From Anomaloglossus baeobatrachus (Eukaryota; Chordata; Amphibia; Anura; Aromobatidae): a stretch of 64,000 nt of DNA. Under the pieces are notes generated by a model. The model did not search any database and was not told the DNA's origin. It worked only from the letters and a program-made list of their open reading frames with translations. The DNA lies in contig NC_134364.1 of the NCBI RefSeq assembly GCF_048569485.1, forward strand, positions 131,524,752-131,588,751. The letters run 5' to 3'. A program made the position numbers and the translations under genes. Below, one piece after another: positions 41,522 through 52,712 of this stretch (position 1 is the stretch's first letter; each line of letters starts with the position of its first letter).

Positions 41522-41847
41522 GGGAATAACAGGCGATACTATATAAAGAGAAGGGCTGCACACCAATGATGTTGCAAGGGGAATAAATACAAAGCAGAAA
41601 CTGCTGTGTGAATACTGGCATGAAAAATACAATCGCTATTTGTAAAAATGAAAATATGACAATGGACTCTGCATTACTGCCATGAACATATGACTAAAAG
41701 AGAAATTTAGCTACTGAATTGATCAATGCAATAGAGCCCCAACACCTCGTCACGATATTCTCTTACGTTGGGGTCCCTAGCTAGTGTGTGTCCTCTCCTG
41801 CAGTTAAAAAACTATCATGTATGGGAAGCTGAGACCCAGGCTATATA

Positions 41848-43455
41848 CAGTGCCTTGCGAAAGTATTCAGCCCCCTTGAATTTTTCAACCTTTTCCCACA
41901 TTTCATGCTTCAAACATAAAGATAAAAATGTTAATGTTCTGGTGAAGAATCAACAAGTGACACAATTGTGAAGGTGAACGAAATTTATTGCTTATTTAAA
42001 ATTTTTGTAAAAAATAAAAAACTGAAAATTGTGGCGTGCAATATTATTCATCCCCTGTAAGTTAATACTTTGTAGCGCCCCCTTTTGCTGCGATTACAGC
42101 TGCAGTCTCTTGGGGAATGTGTCTATCAGTTTTGCACATGGAGAGACTGAAATTCTCGCCCATTCTTCCTTTGTAAACAGCTGGAGCTGAGTGAGGTTGG
42201 ATGGAGGCGTTTGTGAACAGCAGTTTTCAGCTCTTTCCACAGATTCTTGATTGGGTTCAGGTCTGGACTGTGATTTGGCCATTCTAACACCTGGATACGG
42301 TTATTTGTGATCCATTCCATTGTAGATTTTGCTTTATGTTTGGGATCATTGTCTTGTTGGAAGACAAATCTCCGTCCCAGTCTCAGGTCTTTTGTAGACT
42401 CCAACAGGTTTTCTTCAAGAATGGTCCTGTATTTGGCTCCATCCATCTTCCCATCAATTTTAACCATCTTTCCTGTCCCTGCTGAAGAAAAGCAGGCCCA
42501 AACCATGATGCTGCCACCACCATGTTTGACAGTGGGGATGGTGATGAGCTCTGTTGCTTTTACGCCAAACATATCGTTTGGCATTGTGCCCACAAAGTTC
42601 TATTTTGGTTTCATCTGACCAGAGCACCTTCTGCCACATGTTTGGTGTCTCCAGGTGGCTTGTGGCAAACTTAAACGACACTTTTTTATGAATATCTTTT
42701 TGAAATGGCTTTCTTCTTTCCACTCTTCCATAAAGGCCAGATTTGTGCAGTGTACGACTGATTGTTGTCCTACTGGCAGACTCTCTCACCGCAGCTGTAG
42801 ATCTCTGCAGATCATCTAGAGCGATCATGGGCCTCTTGGCTGCATCTCTGATCAGTCTTCTCCTTGTGTGAGATGACAGTTTGGATGGACGGCCGGGTCT
42901 TGGTAGATTTGCAGTGGTATGATACTCCTTCCATTTCAATATGATCGCTTGCACAGGGCTTCTTGGGATGTTTAAAGTTTTGGAAATCGTTTTGCAACCA
43001 AATCCGGCTTTAAACTTCTCCACAACAGTATCATGGACCTGCCTGTTGTGTTCCTTGGTCTTCATGATGGTCTCTGCGCTTTACACAGAACCCTGAGACT
43101 ATCACAGAGCAGAGGCATTTATACGGAGACTTGATTACACACAGGGGCTTATATTTATCATCATCAGTCATTTAGGACAACATTGCATCATTCACAGATC
43201 CTCAATCAACTTCTGGAGTGAGTTTGCTGCACTGAAAGTAAAGGGGATGAATAATATTGCACGCACCAATTTTCAGTTTTTATCTTCTACAAAAGTTTTA
43301 AATAAGCGATAAATGCAATAAGTTCAACTTCACAATTGTGTCACTTGTTGTTGATTCTTCACCAGAACATTAATATTTTTATCTTTAAGTTTGAAGCCTG
43401 AAATGTGGGGAAAGGTTGAAAAATTCAAGGGAAAGAATACTTTCGCAAGGCACTA
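41848..43455 (-). mobile_element. Tc1/mariner transposon, 1608 bp
   Basis: Terminal inverted repeats of about 85 bp start CAGTGCCTTGCGAAAGTATT and are flanked by TA (41846-41847 and 43456-43457). One transposase gene lies on the minus strand. The intact ends and moderate decay indicate intermediate age. Confidence 0.92.
42126..43065 (-). pseudogene. Tc1-family transposase, one frame break
   Basis: N-terminal part 43065-42460: paired helix-turn-helix DNA-binding region (VHDTVVEKFKAGFGCKTISK, IPRSPVQAIILKWKEY, then the basic RPGRPSK GRPR-like motif). The DDE core starts with WSDETKIEL. The C-terminal part 42593-42126 is in another frame: KHGGGSIMVWACFS, FQQDNDPKH (second Asp) and SPDLNPIKNLW (DDE/D third position region, with Asn-Pro-Ile). 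The two halves overlap at 42460-42593, so a frame change lies there. Cut-and-paste transposition would require an intact source elsewhere. Confidence 0.9.
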
Positions 43456-44034
43456 TATATATAATGTGGACTGGCAATAGGTGTGGGTGGGGAGGGTTCA
43501 CAAACGAAAAACTACAAACCAATTAAGAAATAACGTTTGGAACACCATGCTAAGTCTGAACTGGGTGCAAAAACCATTGTCATATTTTCACTCTTACATA
43601 TAGCTATTGTATTTTTCATGTCAGTATTCACACAGCAGTTTCTGATATTTCATGTATTCCCCTTGCACTGCCGCTGGTGTGCAGCCCTTCTCTCTATATA
43701 GTGAGGTTTTTTAGGGTTTTTGCACCCAGTTCAGACTTAGCATGGTGTTCCAAACGTTGTTTCTTAATTAGTTTGGGAATAACAGGCCGAGATATCGCGC
43801 CCAGGGATATGGGGTACTCAGTCCCGAGGAGTGCCTCTCTTGGGAATGTCACGGTGGTGGCCGTTGCTCGCTTTCATGCCCTGGGCCCTTTTTGTAATGG
43901 GAGTGTATTTACAGGGGATTTAGGTTACTGTTCACACGAGACGCCACTTGCGGTGTTGCGGCTATATATGTGGAGCCGCCGCTGCAGATTGTCACTACTG
44001 GGGCTGGTGATAATTGCAGCCTGGATGGTAGACC

Positions 44035-45008
44035 AGGTATGCACACCAGTGACTATGGAAGGGGAATACATGGAATAGCAGAAACTGCTGTGTGAATACT
44101 GACATGAAAAATTCAATAGCTATTTGTAAGAATGAAATGTGAAAAATGGAACCTGCATTACTGCCATGAATATATGAATAAAGAGAAATTTAGCTACTGA
44201 ATTGATCAATGCAATAGAGCCCCAACACTACGCCAAAGTATTTCTCTACGTTGGGGTCCCTAGCTTGTGTGTGTCCTCTCATGCAGTTAAAAAACTTACC
44301 GTGTATGGGAAGCTGAGACCCAGGCTATATATACGATGTGGATTGGCAATAGGTGTGTATGGGGAGGGTTCACAAACGAAAAACTACTAACATTAAGGAA
44401 TAACGTTTGGAACTCCATTCTATGTCTGAACTGGGTGCAAAAAACCTGCTATTCCATGTATTCCCCTTCCATAGTCACTGGTGTGCATACCTTATCTCCC
44501 CATAGTGATGTTTTTTAGTTTTTTTGCACTCAGTTCAGACATAGAATGGAGTTCCAAACGTTATTCCTTAATGTTAGTAGTTTTTCGTTTGTGAACCCTC
44601 CCCATACACACCTATTGCCAATCCACATCGTATATATAGCCTGGGTCTCAGCTTCCCATACACGGTAAGTTTTTTAACTGCATGAGAGGACACACACAAG
44701 CTAGGGACCCCAACGTAGAGAAATACTTTGGCGTAGTGTTGGGGCTCTTCTGCATTGATCAATTCAGTAGCTAAATTTCTCTTTATTCATATATTCATGG
44801 CAGTAATGCAGGTTCCATTTTTCACATTTCATTCTTACAAATAGCTATTGAATTTTTCATGTCAGTATTCACACAGCAGTTTCTGCTATTCCATGTATTC
44901 CCCTTCCATAGTCACTGGTGTGCATACCTTATCTCCCCATAGTGATGTTTTTTAGGTTTTTTGCACCCAGTTCAGACATAGAATGGAGTTCCAAACGTTA
45001 TTCCTTAA
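44035..45008. mobile_element. Penelope-like inverted-copy insertion 2
   Basis: 974 bp flanked by the exact 13-bp duplication TGGATGGTAGACC (44022-44034, 45009-45021). The right part is one unit with near-identical 126-bp direct repeats at both ends (44446-44571 and 44883-45008). The left part (44035-44445) is an inverted, truncated copy of it. The result is an 895-bp imperfect palindrome (44035-44929). Direct 'pseudo-LTRs' plus an inverted partial copy is the arrangement known from Penelope-like elements. Non-coding. Confidence 0.65.
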
Positions 45009-45284
45009 TGGATGGTAGACCTTCCGCAAGCAGGGCCGGGCCCCAGAGGATGGGTGATGTGACGGGCGTCGGAAGAAGGTAGTCCACACAGAGGTTTAGT
45101 GCAACTGGTTTTTACTCACTGCTGGTTGATGGTAACAGGTTACCCGAGGCCGGCTGGTTTCACATTTAGGTCCTCTTTGTCCCAGTGCCAGTGTAGTAAT
45201 CTGCTACCTTCTTCCCCTGCACCTGTCTCTGGTAAATGGGTCCCCGTGGCGTAGAGCAACAGGGGGTCCCCGTCCGGTGGTTTG

Positions 45285-46406
45285 TGTGCCGCCCCAGTGC
45301 CAGCAGCCGAGCTGCTCGGATCCAGATCTGCGGTGGCTCGAGGGGTCTCCGGACCCGGGGGTCGTGCGGCCACTCAAATGAAGGTGGTATTTACAAGCGA
45401 GATTATAGAGTTCGTGACGCCACCCATGGTATGTGGTAATTGGAGTACCACCGCTGCACTTGGGAGTACTCGGGGATGATGGAATGGGGCAGCCAGGTGT
45501 TGTGACCCTCCACGGGTAGGGGGATACCCCGGGGCTCGGTGAGGGTGTTTGGGGAGTGCCGTTGGGTGTCACTTGCATACTCACTCAGTCCATTAAGCTG
45601 ATACCGACAACTGGATAAACCAAAGTTCTGGATACCGCTGCCGCTGAGGGGAGCTTAGTTCGGGTCCCGTCCCCAGTGGTGCTGCCTAGTGATCCGTGAC
45701 CTGCCTCCTGGCACTAAGTTTACTTCTCTGTTGGTCCCAGTAGTATGGAACTTGCCAGGTCCCGCTCCCCACTATGGCTAAGTGTGGAAGTTTGCTCTCA
45801 GGGCTCACGCATGGGATTTTCGGGACCGTTTTCAGTGGAAAGTCCTATCCCCCTCGTTGCGCTAGTACCCTGATTTTGGAGTGGGTGGAGAGCGGATCTT
45901 GAAGGCTCCGTACTCGTCGGACAAATTGTCAGGTTGCCTGAAGCTACTCCCTGACCTAGGGTCCATGTACCCTGTCGTGCCCTGGTTCCAGCGCGGTGAT
46001 GGTGCAAGGCCACCTGCTGTCCTCCTTGACAGATCCGTGCCTCTTGCCACAATCCCCTGAGACCAGGGGTCCAGCTCCTTTAGGCCGAGACCACCGTCTG
46101 CCACTTAGATAGCTTCTTAGGAGCCCTGCTCCTGACCTCCTCTCTCCTTCACATCCAAACTCCAACTCTCTTCTTCTGACACTCCTGACCTCCCCTCTCC
46201 AACTCCCCAGGTGGGCGACTCTATTCCACTCAGGCCGTATTCTGGTGTGTCTGGTGGGTGTGGTGCAGAGTGTACCTAGGATTTGATTAGCTGATGTAGG
46301 CAACACCATATAGTTGGGGACCCATAACCAAGAAGGAGGTGGATATTGCACGGGAGGGCAGATTGTGCAATACCCTGTCACGACCTGATAATCCAGGGGC
46401 GTCACA
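45285..46406 (-). mobile_element. Solo gypsy-type LTR (minus orientation)
   Basis: 1122 bp, TGTGCCGCC ... GGGGCGTCACA on the plus strand, TTTG duplicated at 45281-45284 and 46407-46410. A buried PBS-like 'cgtgacgccaccc' is at 45413-45425. Most similar to the split solo LTR at 1372/14981. Confidence 0.85.
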
Positions 46407-47752
46407 TTTGTCCACTTCTATCCGCCTGACGGTAGCGTGAACCCTGTGGGGTTGGAGTCTCTGGTCCTGTCCCCGGTTCTCCCTTTGCTATGAGTCTTTC
46501 GGATTCTTAGGGTCAGCAAGGTCGTTGATGGTCCCCTCGCTGTGCAGGTGTTAACAAGTCGGCTTGAAGCTCTTTCCTGTCCTACGGTCCTGTACCCCGT
46601 CGGTACGTAGTTCCGGGACTACTCCACTGGCAACTACTCTCCTGGGTTCCAGGTCACTGTCAACCCAAGTCAGGACGTCACTTTGCTTCCACCTTCACTC
46701 CTTGCCTGTCTGACATTTGTCTGACTGCACTCCACAGTCTGCCCCACCCACCTGGTCAACTAGTGGACTGGATTGACTCCACCTCTAGGCAGCCATACAT
46801 TGGTCCGACCCTAGCTAAGTACCAATGTATGGGGGATTGTTGGGGAAAAACTGGGATTACCTGGGTTTTTGGTGTTACTGGCACTGGTCTCCCGGGGCCC
46901 TAGGGGGTAGGCCCTGCATCCTTGTGGGGGATGCAGAACCTTGTAGCACCCTGATGGGTTCAGGGGTGCTACAAACACAGCCGTTGCGGTTCCAGGTATT
47001 TTACTCACAGTTATGCCGCTTGCCCGGGAAGTACCGGTCACCCGATGTGATGGGCCCCATCGAACCCGGATCCATTAGAGGTCAGAGCCGGTGCAACGGA
47101 CGGTGGACCCTTCCTTTTTGCGCTAAGTGTTGGGTCCTCGTGGTTTGAAGCTCTTGGGGACCCCTGGTTCTTGAAAAGTCATTCCCGTATGCAGGTGCCG
47201 CGGGTCCGTTGTGGGGCCTAACTTGAAACCCCAGATCCTATCTGGCACTGTGCTCCGGGAACTGTGGGGGCAGGAGGGACGTGCAATCCCCCAAGCCTGC
47301 ACATTTTAGCAGACAGCTTGAAGTATATCCACCCTAGGATTCTGCACCCTGTCTTGCGCCGGCCCCGAGGGAGCAATCAAGCTTTCCCCTCGGCAACCGC
47401 ATTAACTCCTGCGTCTCACCAGAGCCATTCGTAAAACTCGACTGGTCTCTTCCTCTCCTGCTGGAGAACTCTCTAACTGTTGTATTGCTCCTCTTTCCCC
47501 AAGGTGGTTGCTCCTCCCATCCCAGGTCCCGCCACTAGTGGATTGGGGATCCCAGGTGTGGTGGTATCCTAAGAAGCTAACCACGCTGGCGTCCCCTTTT
47601 GACTCGAACCTAGCCCGGTCCACAGTAAAGGAGGGCAACCTGGTTGTGTGTATGAATTGTGTAAGTGGAACTGGCACCGACCTCCTCTGGATCCGGGCTG
47701 AGCACTGCACCTTAAGTCAGGTGCAGTACACTGAATCCTCATTGGCGCCACA

Positions 47753-47977
47753 CAAATGGGTGATCCATAGTGATGTGACTTATTACATGCCCGTCCTTCT
47801 GCAGCTATTTCATGGATTTGAATGGCATGTGGTCAGGGCAGAAAACTAAGCTAAATTGACAAGAGGTTTTACAGGTGGAGAAATTGCCAATAAAAACTAA
47901 AAAAAAAGTAAATTAGATGGACTTAATGATTAAAGGATAGGTCCTCCAAATAAAATCAGTGGCGGTCCGACAGCTGA
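47753..47977. other. No gene; dispersed repeat flank
   Basis: Non-coding sequence between two LTRs. It ends with the CTGA duplication (47974-47977) of the next solo LTR. Confidence 0.4.
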
Positions 47978-49142
47978 TGTGCAGCAGTCGAACTGCTCGT
48001 ATCTGGGGTGGCTTTGGCTCGAGGGTCTCTGGACACAGGGGCTTGCGGTCACTTCGAAATGTAAAGGGGGGAATATTTACAAGAGAGAGTTCGTGACGCC
48101 ACCCGTGGTTCACGGTAAGGGGAGTACCGCCGCTGCCAACGGGAGATGGAGTGGGGCCATGGGTAGGGGAGACCCCGGGACTCTGGAGGAAGGTGGCAGA
48201 TAGCGTTGTGCAGGCTATGCGGGCAGGCAGGACGTAGGGAGAGCAGTGCACTCACTCAGATTGTGCAGATGTTGGTGCAACCATTAAGCAGACTCTGACA
48301 CAGAAGTAAACCAAGTCTCTGCGTGCCGCTGCCACTCTGAGGAGCTCGTCCGGGAATCCATACCCGCTGGTATTGTTAGTGGTCTGGAGCCTGCCTCCAT
48401 GCACAATTGTAGAAGTTCCTAAGTGACCATTTGGCCTGAAGCTGTCAGGGTCCCGCTCCCTATATTAGAATAGTGTAGCTGTGCTCTCGATGGCTGACAC
48501 TTGGGATCTCAATGGGCCGCATAAGCTGGAAAGCCCTATCCCCCTAGTTGTGTTGATGATCGATCTCTGAGCTCTTGGGGAAAGTTCATAAAGAGACTAT
48601 CCTCCACAAGTGAATTATCAGGTTGCGTGAAGCTACTCCCTGATCTAGGGACCTGTACCCCGCCGTGCTCGGTACTGGTCCGATTACTGGACTTTCCGGT
48701 GCTGACCTTTCTCCGAAACTAAGTCTGGGCACCCTTTTCCAATACCCTGCGACTAGGTCTCCGACTCCTCCGGTTCCAGACCACCATCTGCAACCTAACC
48801 AAAGTCTCCCAGGGATCTCCAACTCCCTCAGCTCCTCACTCTCTGAGGGCTACTACTCAACTTCAGGGAGCTGCTACTCCCAGCTCCTCACTCTTTGGGA
48901 GCTACTGCTGAACTGACTATGTCCCATCTACCAGTCTGCTTGATCCCTAGGCGGGTGGCCCTATTCCAACTAGACCACCCACTGGTGTGCCTGACAGGGT
49001 GTGGTGTGAGGTGTGTCTAGGATTTGAGTGCTGATGGAAGCAATACCAGAGTTAGGATCCAAGAACCATGGTGGGTGAGTTCTGCACTATGAGAAAGGGG
49101 TGCAGTTCCCTGTGACGCCCTGATAAGGTCAGGGGCATCACA
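47978..49142 (-). mobile_element. Solo gypsy-type LTR (minus orientation)
   Basis: 1165 bp, TGTGCAGCAG ... AGGGGCATCACA on the plus strand, CTGA duplicated at 47974-47977 and 49143-49146. A buried PBS-like 'cgtgacgccaccc' is at 48092-48104. Confidence 0.85.
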
Positions 49143-50006
49143 CTGACATCCCAAATAGTGATCTGAAAACTGTTCTGGAAGTGGTGGGATATTAGTAATA
49201 TAAGGAGCGGAACACAGCAGCTCTGTATAAAGTGTAAAGCAAGGACCGTCAGCCATACATGCACTAATAAATACAATCATTAATCCACATAAATAGTTTA
49301 TATGAATAGATCCACATCTGACTAAACGGGACTGATACATAGGACCAATAACAAGAAAAAAACAAAAGGGTCATTTAACTATGAAGCAATCTATTGAAAA
49401 TGTGACAAAACAAGTTGCAGAGAAATAGGGCGTCACAAGTGCGATAACATGCAAAATGATTCACATACAGAGTAAAGAGTATATAAATAGATCCCCTGTG
49501 CGTCACAGTACATGATTATGTCACCAACATACACAATAATGATGAATAATTGGAAATGTAAAGCGCAATATGTCGGTCAGTAAAATTATATTGTGTAATG
49601 AGAAAATAGCTGTCTGCAGCCATATATAAAGGGAAGCAGATATTACTGTTGGTTAGCAGCAAATATAGGAAGGTAACAAAAATAAAGTGCAAAGTGCCAG
49701 GGATATATCTCTATATAATACCGCTACTGCAGCAGCAACACTGGATGCACATACAGTATGGTGGTAAAATGGCGACAGTACCCATGGGCCATCGGTATAT
49801 ACTGTATGTCAAGAGAATGTTTTGGGTCAAAATATGTCTTATATTGTGCATTGTGTACAGAAAGGACCTGGCTCGACCACTAATATCAATAGGTGCTCTG
49901 GAGAAAAAATAGTAGTAAAATAGCAAATATACTCCGGCACACTAAAAGAATTATATGAGAGAAATCCAAAATGGTGCTCAAAAATACATCTTTATTTTTA
50001 TATATT

Positions 50007-50042
50007 GTCCGACGTTTCAACCCAAAGGTTTTCTTCAAGGAC
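50007..50042 (-). ncRNA. Degenerate hammerhead-like motif in the Penelope 3' region
   Basis: Minus strand: GTCC (50042-50039), TTGAAGA in place of CTGATGA, a stem AACC/GGTT with a short loop, GAAAC (50018-50014), GTC (50013-50011), then GGAC pairing with the first GTCC. The architecture is type I, but two of seven core bases differ, so it is probably inactive. Confidence 0.45.
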
Positions 50043-50283
50043 TGAATTTTTTATACATATGAAGAAAAGAAAAACATAGTCATACATATGTAATATACAT
50101 GGATGTCATAACAGGAAAAAAAGACACATATGATACATTAGTAAAATGACAAAAAAATAAAAAAACAAAAAAACAAAACATCACATAACAAAGAACAAAA
50201 GTATGTAGAGAGCTCTCCACAATTATCTACATGAGGAATTCCCATGGTAACAAGGATTATATTAATGAGATCTACAGGGTATG

Positions 50284-50287
50284 TTAT
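50284..50287. repeat. 4-bp target duplication TTAT of element B
   Basis: TTAT at 50284-50287 and 58313-58316 flanks the LTRs. Joining the flanks gives uninterrupted Penelope 3' sequence. Confidence 0.85.
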
Positions 50288-51355
50288 TGTGGCGCCCTAG
50301 GACCTGGTCGCCACAGCAGCATTGCCCTCCCAAAGGGTTAATGCTGAGCCTGGAGGTAATTGGGAGATCCATTGGCCAGCAGGTTTAACACCCAACACAG
50401 TTCTCCCTCCGGCCAGCAGGGGGAGCTCTGAACCTGGAATTCCAGGGAGCCTTCCTCTACCTGACCAGAGGGAGGAAGTGGAGTCAGTCTGAAGGGAGTA
50501 GTGGAAGTGAACAGACGCAGAGTGAGCTGTCCTGTGAATCTGGGGCCTGGAGCTGGAGCAGCTTGGCCCAGAGAAGCAGGAATAGCTGAGAGGCAGCAGA
50601 GAGACTCAGACATCGGAGTCTGTGGTTGCCAGGGTATAAAATCCGTCCCTGGTAGCCGAGTCCGAAGGGCAGGAGAGCTGCAAGCCCCTGGCCCAGAAAC
50701 ATCCAAGGTACAGCTGTAGCATCAGGGCCCGGTGTAGACTCCAGCGGAGAAGCACCAGAGAGAGGGTCTGCGCAGCCACCTACAGAAAGAAGGGACGTGC
50801 TATTGGTCCCAGCAGCGAAGAGGGCCATTGCTGGATTCAGAGAAGCAGGGTCCTATCATCACAAAGCAAAGTACAGGAGTAGGCCTCATACTCAGCTGGC
50901 CAGAAAGATCATCCCAAGTACTTCCAGGCCGACCGGATCCCCATCACCACCTGTAACGGTCTCCCAGGACTGGACTGTTCCCAGAGTAAAAGAGGAGAAG
51001 GTAAAGAGACTGTTGTTTGTGCCTGGTTCTTTCCTCGCCTGTCGGCCCTGCACCGTGTTAGCCACACAACACCATAGACTTTCACGGGCACCAACGGTAT
51101 CCCGGGGCATCGCTCCACCTGTGGGGAGCAGTACCATCATAGCTGCCATAACATCACCCCGGAGTTCTCCCATAGCAGCGGCGGCTTAATAGCCGCATAC
51201 CACAGGTGGCGTCACGAACATTAACTTTAACTCATCAGCCACATATTCAACTGACACCCACCAGGGCCACGGAGCCGGGCCCAGCCACCACTGACTACCA
51301 CCGGACTAGTCCGGCCCGGCACCGGGTGTCCCATAGCCCTGGGGTGGGCGAGTCA
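50288..51355 (+). repeat. 5' LTR of element B
   Basis: 1068 bp, TGTGGCGCCCTAGG to GGGCGAGTCA. A buried PBS-like TGGCGTCACGAACA lies at 51207-51220, about 150 bp before the real one. Confidence 0.95.
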
Positions 51356-51359
51356 ACTT

Positions 51360-51377
51360 TGGCGTCACGAACAGGAT
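51360..51377 (+). promoter_or_regulatory. Primer-binding site of element B (tRNA-Ser type)
   Basis: TGGCGTCACGAACAGGAT, 4 nt after the LTR, then TTCG, which extends the resemblance to the tRNA-Ser 3' complement. Confidence 0.85.
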
Positions 51378-51627
51378 TTCGTGCCCGGTCACACCGGGTA
51401 CTGTGCGCCTGAAGAATTGCGCTTTAAAGACTGTATTACTGCGTGTTTCACTGTTTGAAAACTGCCGCCGCCATTAGCCTCACTGAGCGCAGGAAGAAGG
51501 GGGGCGTGCCTGACAAAGAGCGCGAAGGGAGCGCGCCATCAGAGCAGAGCGCTGTTAACCCCGCGCGACCCAGAAGGAAATTTGAAAAGTGAACGGAGCC
51601 TGGTAAGGTTCACTAAGGGGGAGGAAG

Positions 51628-52677
51628 ATGTCCGACGCAGAGGGAGGGCAGGTGGCTGCCATAGCCCGAGACGCCGCAGCACCAGCCGAAGCGATCCCTG
51701 TCGCCGTCGCCCCATCCCCCGCTGTAGCGCCGGTAATGCCGATCACCATGCCGTACATACCGGGCGCAGAATGGCTGCCGCAGTACTCCGGGGAGTCCCA
51801 TACCTTGAGCGACTTCAGAGAAAGCCTGCACAGCTTGTTCCGGGTGTATCCGCTGACTGAGAGCCAGAAGGTGGGCATATTAATGGGACAGCTAGCCGGC
51901 GCAGCCCAGCGTGAAGCGAAGTCCTGGCCTGATACAGATAAAGGGACAGCAGCCCAGATACTGGCCAAGCTAAAGAGTACTTTTGACACCCGCACCGCAG
52001 CAGAGATAAAGATGAGATTCTTTGGGTGCAAGCAGCGGGCCACAGACAGCATAAGGGACTATGCCCTAAACCTGCAAGAGGCCCTGAAAGCGGTTAAACA
52101 AGTGGACCCAGAGAGTGTACGTGAGGAACACAAACTCCTAACTGAGCAGTTCATAGAGGGGCTCCTGTCAGATGCCCACAGGACCCAGCTGCGTATCATG
52201 GTCCTGCAGAACCCTGCTCTGGACTTTGCAAAGTTTAAGGACCAGGCCATCCGGGTACTGAGAGAATCTACACCGAATGACCCAGTACCCCTCCGGCCTC
52301 TTGCTATCACGTACCCCGGGGTGGTGCCTGCAACACGAGCCACTGCAGGGGCTGAGGCGCAGTCCCTGGATAAGGATCCCACTGCAGAGCTCAGACAGCA
52401 GGTCCAGGAGCTGACCAAGACTGTAGCTGCCCTTGCCAAGACCGTGCAGTCTCTACAAGTGACCCCATCGCCTGCAAGAATCGAGTTGGCCTCCAGCCCA
52501 GATGACGTCCCATGGATGCGACAGAGGAGGGTTCCGCCGACCCGAGGCAGAGACACAGACCGGTATGATTCAACGGGACAACCGATCTGCCGCCGCTGCA
52601 GCCAGGCGGGCCACATTGCACGATACTGTCCTTTAAATGGGCCGAGCCTGGGGCCAGGAGCCGACCCCCAGGTGTAA
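51628..52677 (+). CDS. gag: Gag of gypsy element B (349 aa)
   Basis: An Ala/Val/Pro-rich start and a capsid-like domain (EWLPQYSGE, LMGQLAGAAQREAKSW, MRFFGCKQ, about 45-205). Next come a short coiled stretch (ELRQQVQELTKTVAALAKTV, about 250-272) and a CCHC knuckle CRRCSQAGHIARYC (about 320-333). The start is the first ATG after the 270-nt leader. Forms the particle and packages the RNA. Looks whole. Confidence 0.95.
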   Translation: MSDAEGGQVAAIARDAAAPAEAIPVAVAPSPAVAPVMPITMPYIPGAEWLPQYSGESHTLSDFRESLHSLFRVYPLTESQKVGILMGQLAGAAQREAKSWPDTDKGTAAQILAKLKSTFDTRTAAEIKMRFFGCKQRATDSIRDYALNLQEALKAVKQVDPESVREEHKLLTEQFIEGLLSDAHRTQLRIMVLQNPALDFAKFKDQAIRVLRESTPNDPVPLRPLAITYPGVVPATRATAGAEAQSLDKDPTAELRQQVQELTKTVAALAKTVQSLQVTPSPARIELASSPDDVPWMRQRRVPPTRGRDTDRYDSTGQPICRRCSQAGHIARYCPLNGPSLGPGADPQV

Positions 52678-52712
52678 GGAAGCCCGGCTCAACACCCAGC
52701 CGCAGCAAGTAT

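Larger units (their letters stand above)
41535..43774. mobile_element. Penelope-like inverted-copy insertion 1, split by a Tc1
   Basis: Flanked by the exact 13-bp duplication GGGAATAACAGGC (41522-41534, 43775-43787). Its own sequence (41535-41847 and 43456-43774) has one copy in inverted orientation followed by a partial opposite copy ending 'gttccaaacgttgtttcttaatta'. Same family as 44035-45008. Non-coding. The Tc1 element 41848-43455 inserted later; the unoccupied sequence at about 44330 confirms the TA site. Confidence 0.6.
43788..47752 (-). repeat. Old gypsy-type LTR, split by two insertions
   Basis: The right terminus ATTGGCGCCACA at 47752 is the reverse complement of the family 5' end. 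The 'gacgccacttgcgg' block at about 43938 marks the other side. It is interrupted by the Penelope-like insertion 44035-45008 and the solo LTR 45285-46406. The left terminus is not resolved. No coding capacity; frames such as 46811-47148 are not genes. Confidence 0.5.

Noticed and set aside
44035-44929. CRISPR-like or satellite array
   Set aside because: The repeats are a single inverted duplication and one pair of direct terminal repeats with a target duplication, not spaced identical repeats.
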